64,000 bases of DNA, taken from Pseudonocardia sp. T1-2H (GTDB taxonomy: Bacteria > Actinomycetota > Actinomycetes > Mycobacteriales > Pseudonocardiaceae). Both the position numbers and the translations under genes were made by a program. A model generated the notes under the pieces. That model did not search any database. It was not told the DNA's origin and was given only the letters and a program-made list of their open reading frames with translations. This document shows, piece after piece, positions 1 through 7,755 of the stretch (the stretch's first letter is position 1; every line of letters begins with the position of its first letter). The stretch spans positions 2,418,001 through 2,482,000 of the forward strand of contig NZ_JBBPCL010000001.1 of NCBI RefSeq assembly GCF_038039215.1, written 5' to 3'.

Positions 1-1169
1 CAGGACACGATGTAGTCGTTGACGACGAGGATCGGGGAGAGCCGCGGCTCGCCACCGCCGCCTTCGAGGTGCGCCATGCCGGTCAAGGAGCCGGCGGTCT
101 GGTCGAACCCGACCCGGTCCTTCCACGGCCCGCGCTCGCCGTTGAGCGTGTTGGTCGCGTGCACGATCCCGGGCCGCACTGCGGCCGCCTCCTCCGCGGA
201 GAACCCGATCGAGGACAGGTACCCGGGCCGGCGGTTGGCGTAGAAGACGTCCGCCCCGGCCAGCAGCTCGCGCAGCAGCCGTGCGCCCTCGGGCCTGCGC
301 GGGTGCACCGTGGACGAGCGGACGCCGACATTCGCGGTGATGTAGGTGGTGTCGTGCTCGAGCTCGTCGGGCCGCCAGATGTTGAGCGCGTCCGCCCCGT
401 GCAGGGCGAGCGTCCGGCCGACCCCGGCACCCGCGATGACGTGCCCCATTCCGAGCGCACGGATCCCGTCGAGCGGCTGCGCGGCGCCCGGGGGGAGCGG
501 CTCGGGCGCGCTCTCGCCGATCCTCGTGATCTCGATCAGCGGGGTGTGCGCCAGTACGTCGCGGTGCTGCTCGGTGGCCAGGAACTCCTGGGGCGTGCGG
601 ATCAGCGGCATGACGATGCCCGCCTCCGCGCCCGCCTGCTCCAGCTCCGCCCCGTCCCACCGCGCGATCGCCGCGGCCACCGCCGCCGGGTCGTCGGGCA
701 CGTTCAGCAGCTTCTGGGCCGCGACCTTGAGCTTGGGATAGCCGTTCAGCGGCATCACCCAACGACCGTCCGCCGTCGGATGGAAGACGAAGCCGAACGC
801 CGGCGTCGGGTTCGACGGCGAGCTCGCCGGATAGCCGTTGAGCAGCTCCCAGCGCCGGTCGTAGAACGGGCAGAGCCGGTGCGGCGCGACGCGCACGTCC
901 GTCGTGACGTCCTGCCCGGGCCCGCCGCGCATCCGGTGCAGCGCCGCGACGGCGACGGACTTCGCCACCAGCGCCAGCGCCGCCGCGCCGCCGAGACGCA
1001 GCGGGCTCGGGACGACGGGGTCCGCGCCGGCGAAGGTGATCCGTCCGCCGGCGTCGGACGAGGTCAGCCCGATCCCGGCCAGCAGCTCGTCGAGAGCGGC
1101 GTGGATGTCGAAGGCGTCGTCCGTCGCGGGCGTCTCGACCGTCGCCGCGATCCGCTCCGTCAGGCTCAC
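1..1169 (-). CDS. CaiB/BaiF family CoA-transferase (partial, 3' end beyond the window)
   Basis: The frame is open for 389 codons from a GTG at 1169 to the left edge, so the C-terminus is missing. Readable segments such as LDGIRALGMGHVIAGAGVGRTL and an internal GADVFYANRRPGYLSSIGF block match type III (CaiB/BaiF) CoA-transferases, which move CoA between organic acids in the cytosol. The N-terminal 190 residues resemble the second lobe of the family, so this may be a rearranged or two-lobed member. The GTG overlaps the TGA of the upstream AtuA-like gene by 4 nt (GTGA), which implies translational coupling and a shared acyl-CoA or terpenoid catabolic role. The substrate cannot be read from sequence. 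Confidence 0.8.
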   Translation of the reverse strand, partial: MSLTERIAATVETPATDDAFDIHAALDELLAGIGLTSSDAGGRITFAGADPVVPSPLRLGGAAALALVAKSVAVAALHRMRGGPGQDVTTDVRVAPHRLCPFYDRRWELLNGYPASSPSNPTPAFGFVFHPTADGRWVMPLNGYPKLKVAAQKLLNVPDDPAAVAAAIARWDGAELEQAGAEAGIVMPLIRTPQEFLATEQHRDVLAHTPLIEITRIGESAPEPLPPGAAQPLDGIRALGMGHVIAGAGVGRTLALHGADALNIWRPDELEHDTTYITANVGVRSSTVHPRRPEGARLLRELLAGADVFYANRRPGYLSSIGFSAEEAAAVRPGIVHATNTLNGERGPWKDRVGFDQTAGSLTGMAHLEGGGGEPRLSPILVVNDYIVS

Positions 1170-2917
1170 GCGAGCAGCTCCGCGGGTACGGTCACGTACT
1201 TCGCCCGCACGTACTCGCACACGGACTTGCCGATCTGGTCTACCCGCAGGTTCGACGAGCCGCCCGTCCCGAGCAGGCCCTTGAGCACCACGTGGACGGC
1301 CCGCAGGTGCGGGAACTCGTGCCGGACGATCTCGCAGCCCTTCGCCTCCGGGATCAGCGCGCGGATCCCCTCGGTGGACAGCGTCGTGCGCAGCCACTCC
1401 CAGGCCGCCGGGTCCGGCACCCAGATCCCGACGTTCGAGTTCCCGCCCTTGTCCCCGCTGCGGGCGTAGGCGAGCGTGCCCAGCGGGACCCGCTTCCCCG
1501 GGCTCGACGCGGGGGCGGGCGGCTCGGGCTGCACGGGTTGCGGCTCGATCGCGGACGACGACGGGACCGGCGCCTCCAGGACCGTCCCGTCCTCCAGTAC
1601 GGCCCGGTGCGGCACGAGCTCCGAGGGCAGCAGGGCCGGCCAGTAGTCGATCCGAGGCCAGGGCTCGCTCACCCGCTGCGCGTGGCCGTCGTGGAAGAAG
1701 CCGGGGAATCCCTGCAGGTAGAGGCTGCCCACCGCAGCGGGGAACCGGCGCAACGGCTCCGGGTCCCGGGCGGTGGCCATGACCCGGATCGGGACGGTCG
1801 CCTCCGCCTGCGACGCGGGGTCCTCCGCCGCGACGCCGAGCGCCGTCACGTCCAGCTCGTCGACGTGGCCGTCGAGCTGCGCCCGGAGCTGGTCCCGCAG
1901 CAGCGCCACCTTCTGGGTGACGTTCGGGGCGGTGCAGAACAGCATCTGCGAGATCTCGTAGCCGATGGGCGCGAACACCGCGACCTTGGCCGTCGGCGGG
2001 GGAGCCGAGCCCCTCACCGGAGCGATCGCGACCCGGTCCTTCCCGACCTGGCTGAGCTGCACCGTGTCCAGGTGCACCGTCGCGTCCGGGTTCAGGTAGC
2101 GCGGGCCCTGGATCTCGTAGACGAGCTGGGCGGTCACGGTGTCGACGGTGACCATGCCGCCGTCGCGGGCGTGCTTGGTGATCACGCTGCTGCCGTCCTC
2201 GGCGATCTCCGCGATCGGGAAACCGCACTTCAGCATGCCCGGCACGGTGAGGAAACCGGAGAAGTTGCCGCCGGTGGCGTGGGCACCGCACTCGATGATG
2301 TGGCCCGCGGTGACGGCGCCGGCGAGCGCGTCGAAGTCGTCCGGGGTCCAGCCGTGCCACCACGCGGCGGGACCGGCGGTGAGCGAGGCGTCGGTGACCC
2401 GCCCGGTGACGACGATGTCCACGCCGGCCTTGAGGGCCTCGGCGATCCCGTACCCGCCGAGGTAGGCGTTGGCGGCGATCGGGTCGACGCCCCAGTCCTT
2501 GAGCGGGGCGCCGGTGTCGAGGTGCTCCATGCCGTGGCCCTCCGCGTGGAAGGTCGCGAGCTCGTCGAGGACGTTGTCGCCCTCGACGTGCGCGACCGTC
2601 AGCGGCACGCCGGCGTCGGCGATCACGGCGCGCAGCGCCTCGGCCAGCCCGGCCGGGTTGAAGCCACCGGCGTTGCTGACGACCTTGATCCCGCGCTCCG
2701 AGATCGTGGCCAGGTGCGGTGTCAGCTGGTCCAGGAAGTACGCGACGTAGCCGCCGCCCGAGTTCCGGCGGTGGCCCACGGCGAGGGCGGCGAGGGTGAC
2801 CTCGGCCAGGTAGTCGCCCATCAGGACGTCCACGGGGTCGCCCGCCAGCGCCTCGTCGATGGCGGTGTACCTGTCGCCGAGGTACCCGGAAAAGTTGCCG
2901 ATCCGCACCGCACGCAT
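1166..2917 (-). CDS. AtuA-like acyclic terpene utilization protein (DUF1446)
   Basis: This 583-residue protein starts MRAVRIGNFSGYLGDR and carries the MGDYLAEVTL and GGYGIAEALKAG segments typical of DUF1446/AtuA proteins from acyclic terpene (citronellol/geraniol) catabolism. A Pro/Ala-rich linker near residues 460-480 joins a C-terminal domain starting VPLGTLAYARSGDKGGN, the small AtuA-like ferredoxin-fold domain. In some bacteria the two parts are separate, so this is the fused form. The biochemical activity of the family is poorly defined. The gene is coupled to the CoA-transferase downstream. A TACGGT hexamer lies 6 nt before the ATG. Confidence 0.85.
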   Translation of the reverse strand: MRAVRIGNFSGYLGDRYTAIDEALAGDPVDVLMGDYLAEVTLAALAVGHRRNSGGGYVAYFLDQLTPHLATISERGIKVVSNAGGFNPAGLAEALRAVIADAGVPLTVAHVEGDNVLDELATFHAEGHGMEHLDTGAPLKDWGVDPIAANAYLGGYGIAEALKAGVDIVVTGRVTDASLTAGPAAWWHGWTPDDFDALAGAVTAGHIIECGAHATGGNFSGFLTVPGMLKCGFPIAEIAEDGSSVITKHARDGGMVTVDTVTAQLVYEIQGPRYLNPDATVHLDTVQLSQVGKDRVAIAPVRGSAPPPTAKVAVFAPIGYEISQMLFCTAPNVTQKVALLRDQLRAQLDGHVDELDVTALGVAAEDPASQAEATVPIRVMATARDPEPLRRFPAAVGSLYLQGFPGFFHDGHAQRVSEPWPRIDYWPALLPSELVPHRAVLEDGTVLEAPVPSSSAIEPQPVQPEPPAPASSPGKRVPLGTLAYARSGDKGGNSNVGIWVPDPAAWEWLRTTLSTEGIRALIPEAKGCEIVRHEFPHLRAVHVVLKGLLGTGGSSNLRVDQIGKSVCEYVRAKYVTVPAELLA

Positions 2918-2923
2918 GCCTCG

Positions 2924-2929
2924 ACCGTA
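2924..2929 (-). promoter_or_regulatory. Candidate -10 box of the AtuA-like gene (leaderless)
   Basis: TACGGT on the minus strand is separated from the ATG at 2917 by exactly 6 nt. That places the transcription start at or next to the start codon, and no Shine-Dalgarno sequence is visible. Confidence 0.45.
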
Positions 2930-3031
2930 GGCCCTTAACGGACGATCGAAAAGCGCGCCGGTGTCGGGCCCGTCTGGCCTGGCGCGGCATCAAGGTCCGA
3001 ATCGCGCCGCGAGGGATCGCCTCCGGCGCTC

Positions 3032-3071
3032 GTGCGCGGTTGTCGTCGCCCGGGCGACGACAACCGCGCAC
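3032..3071. repeat. 40-bp palindrome family, copy 1 (perfect)
   Basis: The 40 nt are a perfect palindrome with no loop: the first 20 nt (GTGCGCGGTTGTCGTCGCCC) are exactly complementary to the last 20. It is preceded by CTC and followed by AGG, as in copies 3 and 4. It lies 7 nt past the lipoprotein stop and about 115 nt upstream of the AtuA-like start, so it could act as a terminator here. Confidence 0.8.
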
Positions 3072-3077
3072 AGGCCG

Positions 3078-3673
3078 CTAGCCGGCAGCCGGCTTGCCGT
3101 TCACGCCGATCGCCTGCCAGGTACCGCCGACGCCCTCGCCCTTGACATCGCCCGGTGCGTCCTTCGCGAACCGGTAGAGCGGCCACCCCCCAGGGTGAGC
3201 TGCTGGGTGCCGTCCGGCCGCCCGACGGTGCCGACCAGGTTCGACGGGATGCCCTGCACCGCCGGGAACCCGTCGACGAGGACGGGTGGCCAGTTCGTCG
3301 CGCAGGCGCCGGTGCACGTCGACGCCGACGGGTTCGTGGTGTCCTTCGCGAAGCGGTAGAGGGTGAAGCCGTCGCTGGTCGCGACCGTGCCGACGGACGT
3401 GATCGCGGCGCCGAGCCCGCCCGTGGGGATGACGGTGGTGCCGCCGGTGCCCGTCGCGGCGCTGCCGCCCGCCGGGAGCGCGTCCTTCGCGTCGACGTAG
3501 CCGCTGGTGCCGCACGCACTCGCCAGGAACAGCGCCCCGGCGGCGAAGCCGGTGCAGAGCAGCCGGGCGGAACGGGGGCCGCGACGGATGCTCGGGCGCT
3601 TGTCGCCGGGGGCGGGCCGGAGCGCGCGGGCCCGGTCCGAATGATCGTCCGGACGGTCGTTCGTGCTGGTCAT
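3078..3673 (-). CDS. Secreted-repeat lipoprotein, interrupted by a 1-nt frameshift
   Basis: The start is ATG 3673, with AGAAGGA upstream. The protein begins with a basic, disordered segment, then a hydrophobic stretch ending LASACG, which is a lipobox, so it should be a membrane-anchored lipoprotein. Two copies of the YRFAKD secreted repeat (COG4315-type) follow: TLYRFAKDTTNPS with a CTGACATNWPP motif, and PLYRFAKDAPGDVKG near the end. The second copy is in a different frame. The frame breaks in a run of six C (3186-3191), and one extra C would give LTLGGWPLYRF and a 198-residue protein. The family's function is unknown, though some members are linked to redox or electron transfer. Confidence 0.75.
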
Positions 3674-3931
3674 CGAGTCGTCCTTCTCGCGGGGAGCGAT
3701 CCTCGACCGCGCTGGGGAACACGGTGAGAGGGGTGGAGAAATCGGGGCCCGCGCCGTGCGGCGGGGGGCGTTCGCTCGCCGCGGGCCCCGCACCGCAGAA
3801 CATTAGGAAGGCCGGGTCCGGGGCGTTGCGAAGCTGAGGGCCCTGCACGGTGCGTGACCGTCTGGACGCGACGAGCGGCGGCCCCTGCGTCCTGATGCCG
3901 CAGGTCCTGCTCCGAATGCCGCGCGGCTCTT
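3674..3931. other. Intergenic region upstream of the lipoprotein gene
   Basis: No convincing gene is present. A 9-bp inverted repeat (GGGGCCCGC at 3744-3752 and its complement at 3781-3789) could fold in the lipoprotein leader. A minus-strand TAATGT at 3800-3805 could be the -10 box, giving a leader of about 120 nt. Confidence 0.3.
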
Positions 3932-4884
3932 TCAGGATCGCGCGGACGTGCCCTCCGGGGCGTCCGTTCGACCGTCCGGCTCCCACGCCTGCAGCCGTAA
4001 CCGGCTCTCGAACCGCCGGGGCTCACCGCTCACCGGGTCCGTGAACTCCAGTGTGCGGGCGAGCAACTGCAGCGGACCGGAGTAGTCGTCGAGCGGGGTG
4101 TCCAGCAGCTCCGGGTAGAGGTCGTCGCCGACGATCGGGATGCCCAGCGAGCACAGGTGCAGCCGCAGCTGGTGGGTGCGGCCGGTGAGCGGGCGCAGCC
4201 GGTAGCGGCCGAGGCCACCGGCGTGGTCGACGAGCTCGACGTGGGTCTCCGCGTTGACCTCACCCGGCACCTCCTGCGCCCGGATGACGCCGCGCTCCTT
4301 GACGATCCGGCTGCGCACGGTGCGGGGCAGCGTGAGATCCGGCCGGTACGGCGCGACGGCCTCGTAGGTCTTACGCACGAGCCGGTCCCGGAAGAGCGTC
4401 TGGTAGCGGCCGCGCAGCTCCGGGGTGATGACGAACAGCACCAGCCCGGCCGTCACCCGGTCCAGCCGGTGCGCGGGGCTCAGCGTGGGCAGCCCGAGGT
4501 CGCGCCGCAGCCGCACCAGCGCCGTCTCCACGACGTGCTTTCCGCGGGGGATCGTGGCGAGGAAGTGCGGCTTGTCCACGACGAGCAGGTGTTCGTCGCG
4601 GTGCACGATCCCGATCTCGAACGGCACCGGCGCCTCGACGGGCAGGTCCCGGTGGAACCAGACGAAGGACCGCGGGACGAACGGCGCGTCGACGGCGAGC
4701 GGCCCGGTGAGGTCGACGATGCGTTCCTCGCGCAGCATCTCGTCGATCCGGGCGGGATCCACCCGGGGCAGCCGCTCGACGAGGTGCTCGCGCATGGTGC
4801 GCCACGGGCCGTCGTCGGGGGTCCGCAGCCGGACCGGGTCCAGCCCGTGCCGCTGCGGCAGGGGGAGCGGAGCTTGCGCCTCAT
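3932..4884 (-). CDS. RluA-family pseudouridine synthase, N-terminus displaced by a 1-nt frameshift
   Basis: The main frame encodes a typical RluA/RsuA-type enzyme that isomerises uridine to pseudouridine in RNA. It contains the catalytic-Asp motif PAHRLDRVTAGLVLF, followed by RPLTGRTHQLRLH and LGIPIVGDDLYP. The contiguous frame starts only at ATG 4795, but in-frame codons further upstream read LPQRHGLDPVRLRTPDDGPW. The matching start MRRKLRSP lies at ATG 4884 in another frame. One extra base in the five-G run at 4861-4865 joins them into a 317-residue protein. A TAGGCT box sits 8 nt before ATG 4884. Confidence 0.85.
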
Positions 4885-5014
4885 CGGCGTCCAGCCTACG
4901 GGCTCCCGGCGAACGGCCGGCACGGTGCTCGAGGCGGTGTCACCGCTGGTCGGGCGGGTCCGGGGCCCGCGGCCCCAGGGTCCACGACCGTGCAGCAGGA
5001 GCCGCGTCACGGAG

Positions 5015-5053
5015 CCACAACGGGGTTCCTGGGCCCTTGCGAGCGCGTTGTGG
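5015..5053. terminator. Weak inverted repeat downstream of the YggT gene
   Basis: CCACAACG at 5015-5022 pairs with CGTTGTGG at 5046-5053 across a 23-nt loop. It sits just past the YggT stop and before the rluA-type gene, where a terminator would be expected. There is no T tract. Confidence 0.35.
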
Positions 5054-5066
5054 AGCCACAGTGCGG

Positions 5067-5354
5067 TCAGAACGGGATCAGCGGCACCACGACGGTGCGG
5101 AGCAGGATCACCGCGACGAACACGGCGACGAACGCCAGGTCGATCGCGACGGACCCGAACCGCACCGGCTTGAGCACCCGCCGGACCGGCTCGATGACCG
5201 GCTCGGTGATGCCGTGGGTGATCCGCCGCGCCTGGTAGAGGGCGCTGCCGCCACCGCCGGGGGACAGCACGCCGATCCAGTCGACGACCACCCGGGCCAG
5301 GAGCACGAGTTGGAACAGGACCAGGACCAGCCCGACCACACTTGCCACGATCAC
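5067..5354 (-). CDS. YggT family membrane protein
   Basis: This is a 95-residue membrane protein with two hydrophobic segments (VGLVLVLFQLVLLARVVVDW near the N-terminus and a second near the C-terminus) around a polar loop. The loop contains the family motif ITEPVIEPVRRVLKP. I chose GTG 5354 because GGAAGAGG lies 9 nt upstream. An in-frame GTG at 5363 touches that ribosome site and is less likely. YggT proteins are often near sepF/divIVA and have been linked to osmotic or cell-envelope functions. Here the gene is divergent from the jet operon, so its context does not help. Confidence 0.85.
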   Translation of the reverse strand: MIVASVVGLVLVLFQLVLLARVVVDWIGVLSPGGGGSALYQARRITHGITEPVIEPVRRVLKPVRFGSVAIDLAFVAVFVAVILLRTVVVPLIPF

Positions 5355-5465
5355 GGCGCTCACCTCTTCCGCTCGCTCCCGATTCGTCTCTCGCACCCGA
5401 GTGTCCCCGTCGCAGGTGAGAGTGGGCTGAGAGTTCCCCGCAGCCGGAAGTGTCGGACCCCCTCC

Positions 5466-5471
5466 CTAGGC
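5466..5471 (+). promoter_or_regulatory. Candidate -10 box of the jet operon
   Basis: TAGGCT lies 26 nt before the jetA start. No good -35 hexamer is visible. The AAAGGGGGAA ribosome site at 5482-5491 follows, so jetA, unlike many genes here, has a leader. Confidence 0.35.
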
Positions 5472-5497
5472 TGCTGCGGCGAAAGGGGGAACGCGTG

Positions 5498-7024
5498 ATG
5501 CCATCGGCCGCACCAGCTGTCGTCTCACCCGCGGCGGACGCCACCGCGCGGGCCCGCTGGCGTGCGCTCGCCCTCACGGACCCGATCGCCCGGCTCGTGC
5601 GCAACGCCGCCCACTCCGGGATCGACGACGAGCTCTTCGACCTCCGCCAGCTCGCCCTCGCGGCGGTGGACCTGGTCGTCGGGTCGATGGGGTTCGCGCG
5701 CGAGGCCACGCTCGAGGAGGTCGCGGACACGTTGACGGGCCTCGCCGCCCGGATGGCGCCCGAGCACGCGGGCCGGGCCCGGGACGTCGCCGCCGTGGTG
5801 CTGAAGGGCCTGCTCAACGAGGCGCACGAGCACCGTCGCTTCACCTACTGGTTCGCCGACCTCTCCGGCGAACGGGCCCGGTCCGAGCCCTACAGCTTCC
5901 GGCTGCTCGCGCTGCGGGACGCCGAGTACGGCCCGGTCCTCGTGGCCAGTGACCAGGCGATCACGCTCTTCCTGCACGGCCTGGACGTCGACCTGGAGGA
6001 CGCGGACCGCGCGCTCGCGCACGTCCTGCAGCGCCAGCTGGACGACCGCCGGTTCGACGCCGCCGTCCGCACCGCCGCCCGGGCCGAGCGCACCAGCGTC
6101 GGCATCTCCGCGGCCCTGTCCGAGCTGCTCGACGCCACCCGCCGGGACGTCGGCACGCACGACTGGCTGGTCGATGTGCCCGATCGGCTCGCCGCGGCGC
6201 GCCGGCACGTCGAGGAGCGGATCGGCGAGGACGACCGGTTCCTCGAGCACGTGCAGAGCGGTCTGGATGCCGAGACGTCGCCGGACGTGCGGGCCGCGTC
6301 GGGCCGGATCGTGGACCTGCTCGGCCGGGTGCGCAGCGTGCACCTGGATCTGGAACGCCGCCTCGTCGGGGCCCGGGAGGTCTTCCTGTCCGCCCAGGTC
6401 CGGCAGCGCCTCGCCCGTCGCCGCCGGCTGCGCATGCTGGCGCTCGGGGACGACCTGCTGCTCCCGGCCCTGGCGGCTCCCCGGGCGGACGCGATGGCGG
6501 TGACGAGTGCCTTCGCGGACCGGGCGCTCGGCGTCAGCGTGCCCCGCCTCGTCCGCTTCGACGACCTGGTGGACCAGCTCTGGGCGCCACCGCGGCAGCG
6601 CGAGGCGGCCGAACCGGAGGTCGAGGACGTCGGCGTCGGGGACCCGGACGCCGAGGAGGACGTGCAGCGCTACCCCGCCCCGGTCGTCGCGGCCGCGCGC
6701 GAGGTGCTGGACACCGCCCGCGACGAGCCCGCACGCCTCTCGGCCCTGCTGGACGCGTGCGAGGGCTCGGACGAGGGCCAGGTGGCCGAGCTGGTGCTGC
6801 TCACGGCGTTGTGGGCGTTCGCCCCGGACGCCGCGGACGGGGAGTCGACGGACGAGCGCGCGGACGCCGGCGCGCTGGCGTCCGGCCTGGTCGCGGAGGA
6901 CGACGGGCGGGTGCTGGAGCACCGGCTCGCCCGGGGCCGGGACCTGGTGCTGCGGGCGTCGGTGCGCGCCGCGGCGGAGGAGGACGAGGCGGAGGACATG
7001 GACGCGGAGGAGTTGACGGCATGA
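5498..7024 (+). CDS. jetA: JetA-like subunit of a Wadjet anti-plasmid complex (kleisin-type)
   Basis: This 508-residue, mostly helical acidic protein is the first gene of a four-gene operon with 4-nt overlaps at every junction. The identification rests mainly on that context: a MukE-like small subunit, an SMC-type ATPase and a TOPRIM nuclease follow. In Wadjet systems JetA is the MukF-like kleisin that bridges the SMC heads, matching the helical N-terminus (residues 15-130), coiled segments (200-330) and an acidic linker near residue 375. I do not see convincing DUF3375 motifs, so this may not be a type I JetA. Start: GTG 5495 and ATG 5498 are adjacent, and the ATG has better spacing from AAAGGGGGAA. 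Confidence 0.72.
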   Translation: MPSAAPAVVSPAADATARARWRALALTDPIARLVRNAAHSGIDDELFDLRQLALAAVDLVVGSMGFAREATLEEVADTLTGLAARMAPEHAGRARDVAAVVLKGLLNEAHEHRRFTYWFADLSGERARSEPYSFRLLALRDAEYGPVLVASDQAITLFLHGLDVDLEDADRALAHVLQRQLDDRRFDAAVRTAARAERTSVGISAALSELLDATRRDVGTHDWLVDVPDRLAAARRHVEERIGEDDRFLEHVQSGLDAETSPDVRAASGRIVDLLGRVRSVHLDLERRLVGAREVFLSAQVRQRLARRRRLRMLALGDDLLLPALAAPRADAMAVTSAFADRALGVSVPRLVRFDDLVDQLWAPPRQREAAEPEVEDVGVGDPDAEEDVQRYPAPVVAAAREVLDTARDEPARLSALLDACEGSDEGQVAELVLLTALWAFAPDAADGESTDERADAGALASGLVAEDDGRVLEHRLARGRDLVLRASVRAAAEEDEAEDMDAEELTA

Positions 7025-7755
7025 CGGCCGTGGCAGCGGACCTGACCGAGGTGCGGGCGGCGGCGGAGCTCGTGGCGTTCGGCCTGCGGCGCCGTTCCCG
7101 GCCGGTGGAGGGCAGCGAGTACCGGGCCCTGTTGGACCGCTACCGCAGCGAGCTGCGCTTCCGGGACGTCGTGGACACGATGGCCGAGGGGCTCGGGCTG
7201 GAGGTCCTCGGAACGCCGCGCTCCGGGATCGTCCTGGCGCCGGAGCCGAGCGGCCCGTTCGCGACCCGGCTCGGGGACCTGCGCGCCATGGACGCGGAGG
7301 AGAAGCTGGTGTTCGGCCTGGTCCTGCTCGGCATCGCGGCGTACGCGTACCCGCAGGACGTGGACTTCGACGACCCGGAGACCAAGCTCGTGGACGTCGT
7401 CAAGATCGACGAGTTCCTCCGCTCGGCGATCGACACTCTGCGCGTCCAGGAGGGCGAGGGCACGGTCGGGCACGACGGCGAGCGCGCCCGCGCCGCCGCC
7501 GAGGCCTACGCGGACCTGCCGCAGCTGATCACCACCCAGACCGGGCGGCGGGCCCGCGGCTGCACGCTCCGGGCGATCGAGGACGTGCTGGGCTGGCTCT
7601 CGGACCAGGGCGCGGCCAAGGAGGCGCCGACCCTGGGACCGGACGTCCACCACCTCACGGACCGGTTCCGGCTGCTCGTCGGGGACTCGGCGGGCGGCGC
7701 GGCGCTCGATGCGCTCCGCGAGCTGCGGGCCGCCCAGGACGGGGCAGCGCGGTGA
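7021..7755 (+). CDS. jetB: JetB-like subunit (MukE/DUF4194-type) of the Wadjet complex
   Basis: This is a 244-residue protein. ATG 7021 overlaps the jetA TGA (ATGA). The pattern of short helices, a central FATRLGDLRAMDAEEKLVFGLVLLG segment and VDVVKIDEFLRSAID fits the winged-helix MukE-like subunits that bind the kleisin. Size and position between the kleisin and the SMC gene match JetB. Direct sequence similarity cannot be quantified here, so the call leans on operon architecture. Confidence 0.72.
   Translation: MTAVAADLTEVRAAAELVAFGLRRRSRPVEGSEYRALLDRYRSELRFRDVVDTMAEGLGLEVLGTPRSGIVLAPEPSGPFATRLGDLRAMDAEEKLVFGLVLLGIAAYAYPQDVDFDDPETKLVDVVKIDEFLRSAIDTLRVQEGEGTVGHDGERARAAAEAYADLPQLITTQTGRRARGCTLRAIEDVLGWLSDQGAAKEAPTLGPDVHHLTDRFRLLVGDSAGGAALDALRELRAAQDGAAR

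Noticed and set aside
69..1469. Long plus-strand frame (466 codons) opposite the CoA-transferase and AtuA-like genes
   Set aside because: It is Arg/Gly/Pro-rich with no domain. It is a mirror of real coding DNA in a very GC-rich genome.
3032..3071. Palindromes explained only as Rho-independent terminators
   Set aside because: There is no T tract, the length is fixed at 40 nt, and copy 4 lies between divergent promoters.
5498..7024. JetA called as DUF3375 (type I Wadjet)
   Set aside because: No convincing DUF3375 signature could be read. The subtype is left open.
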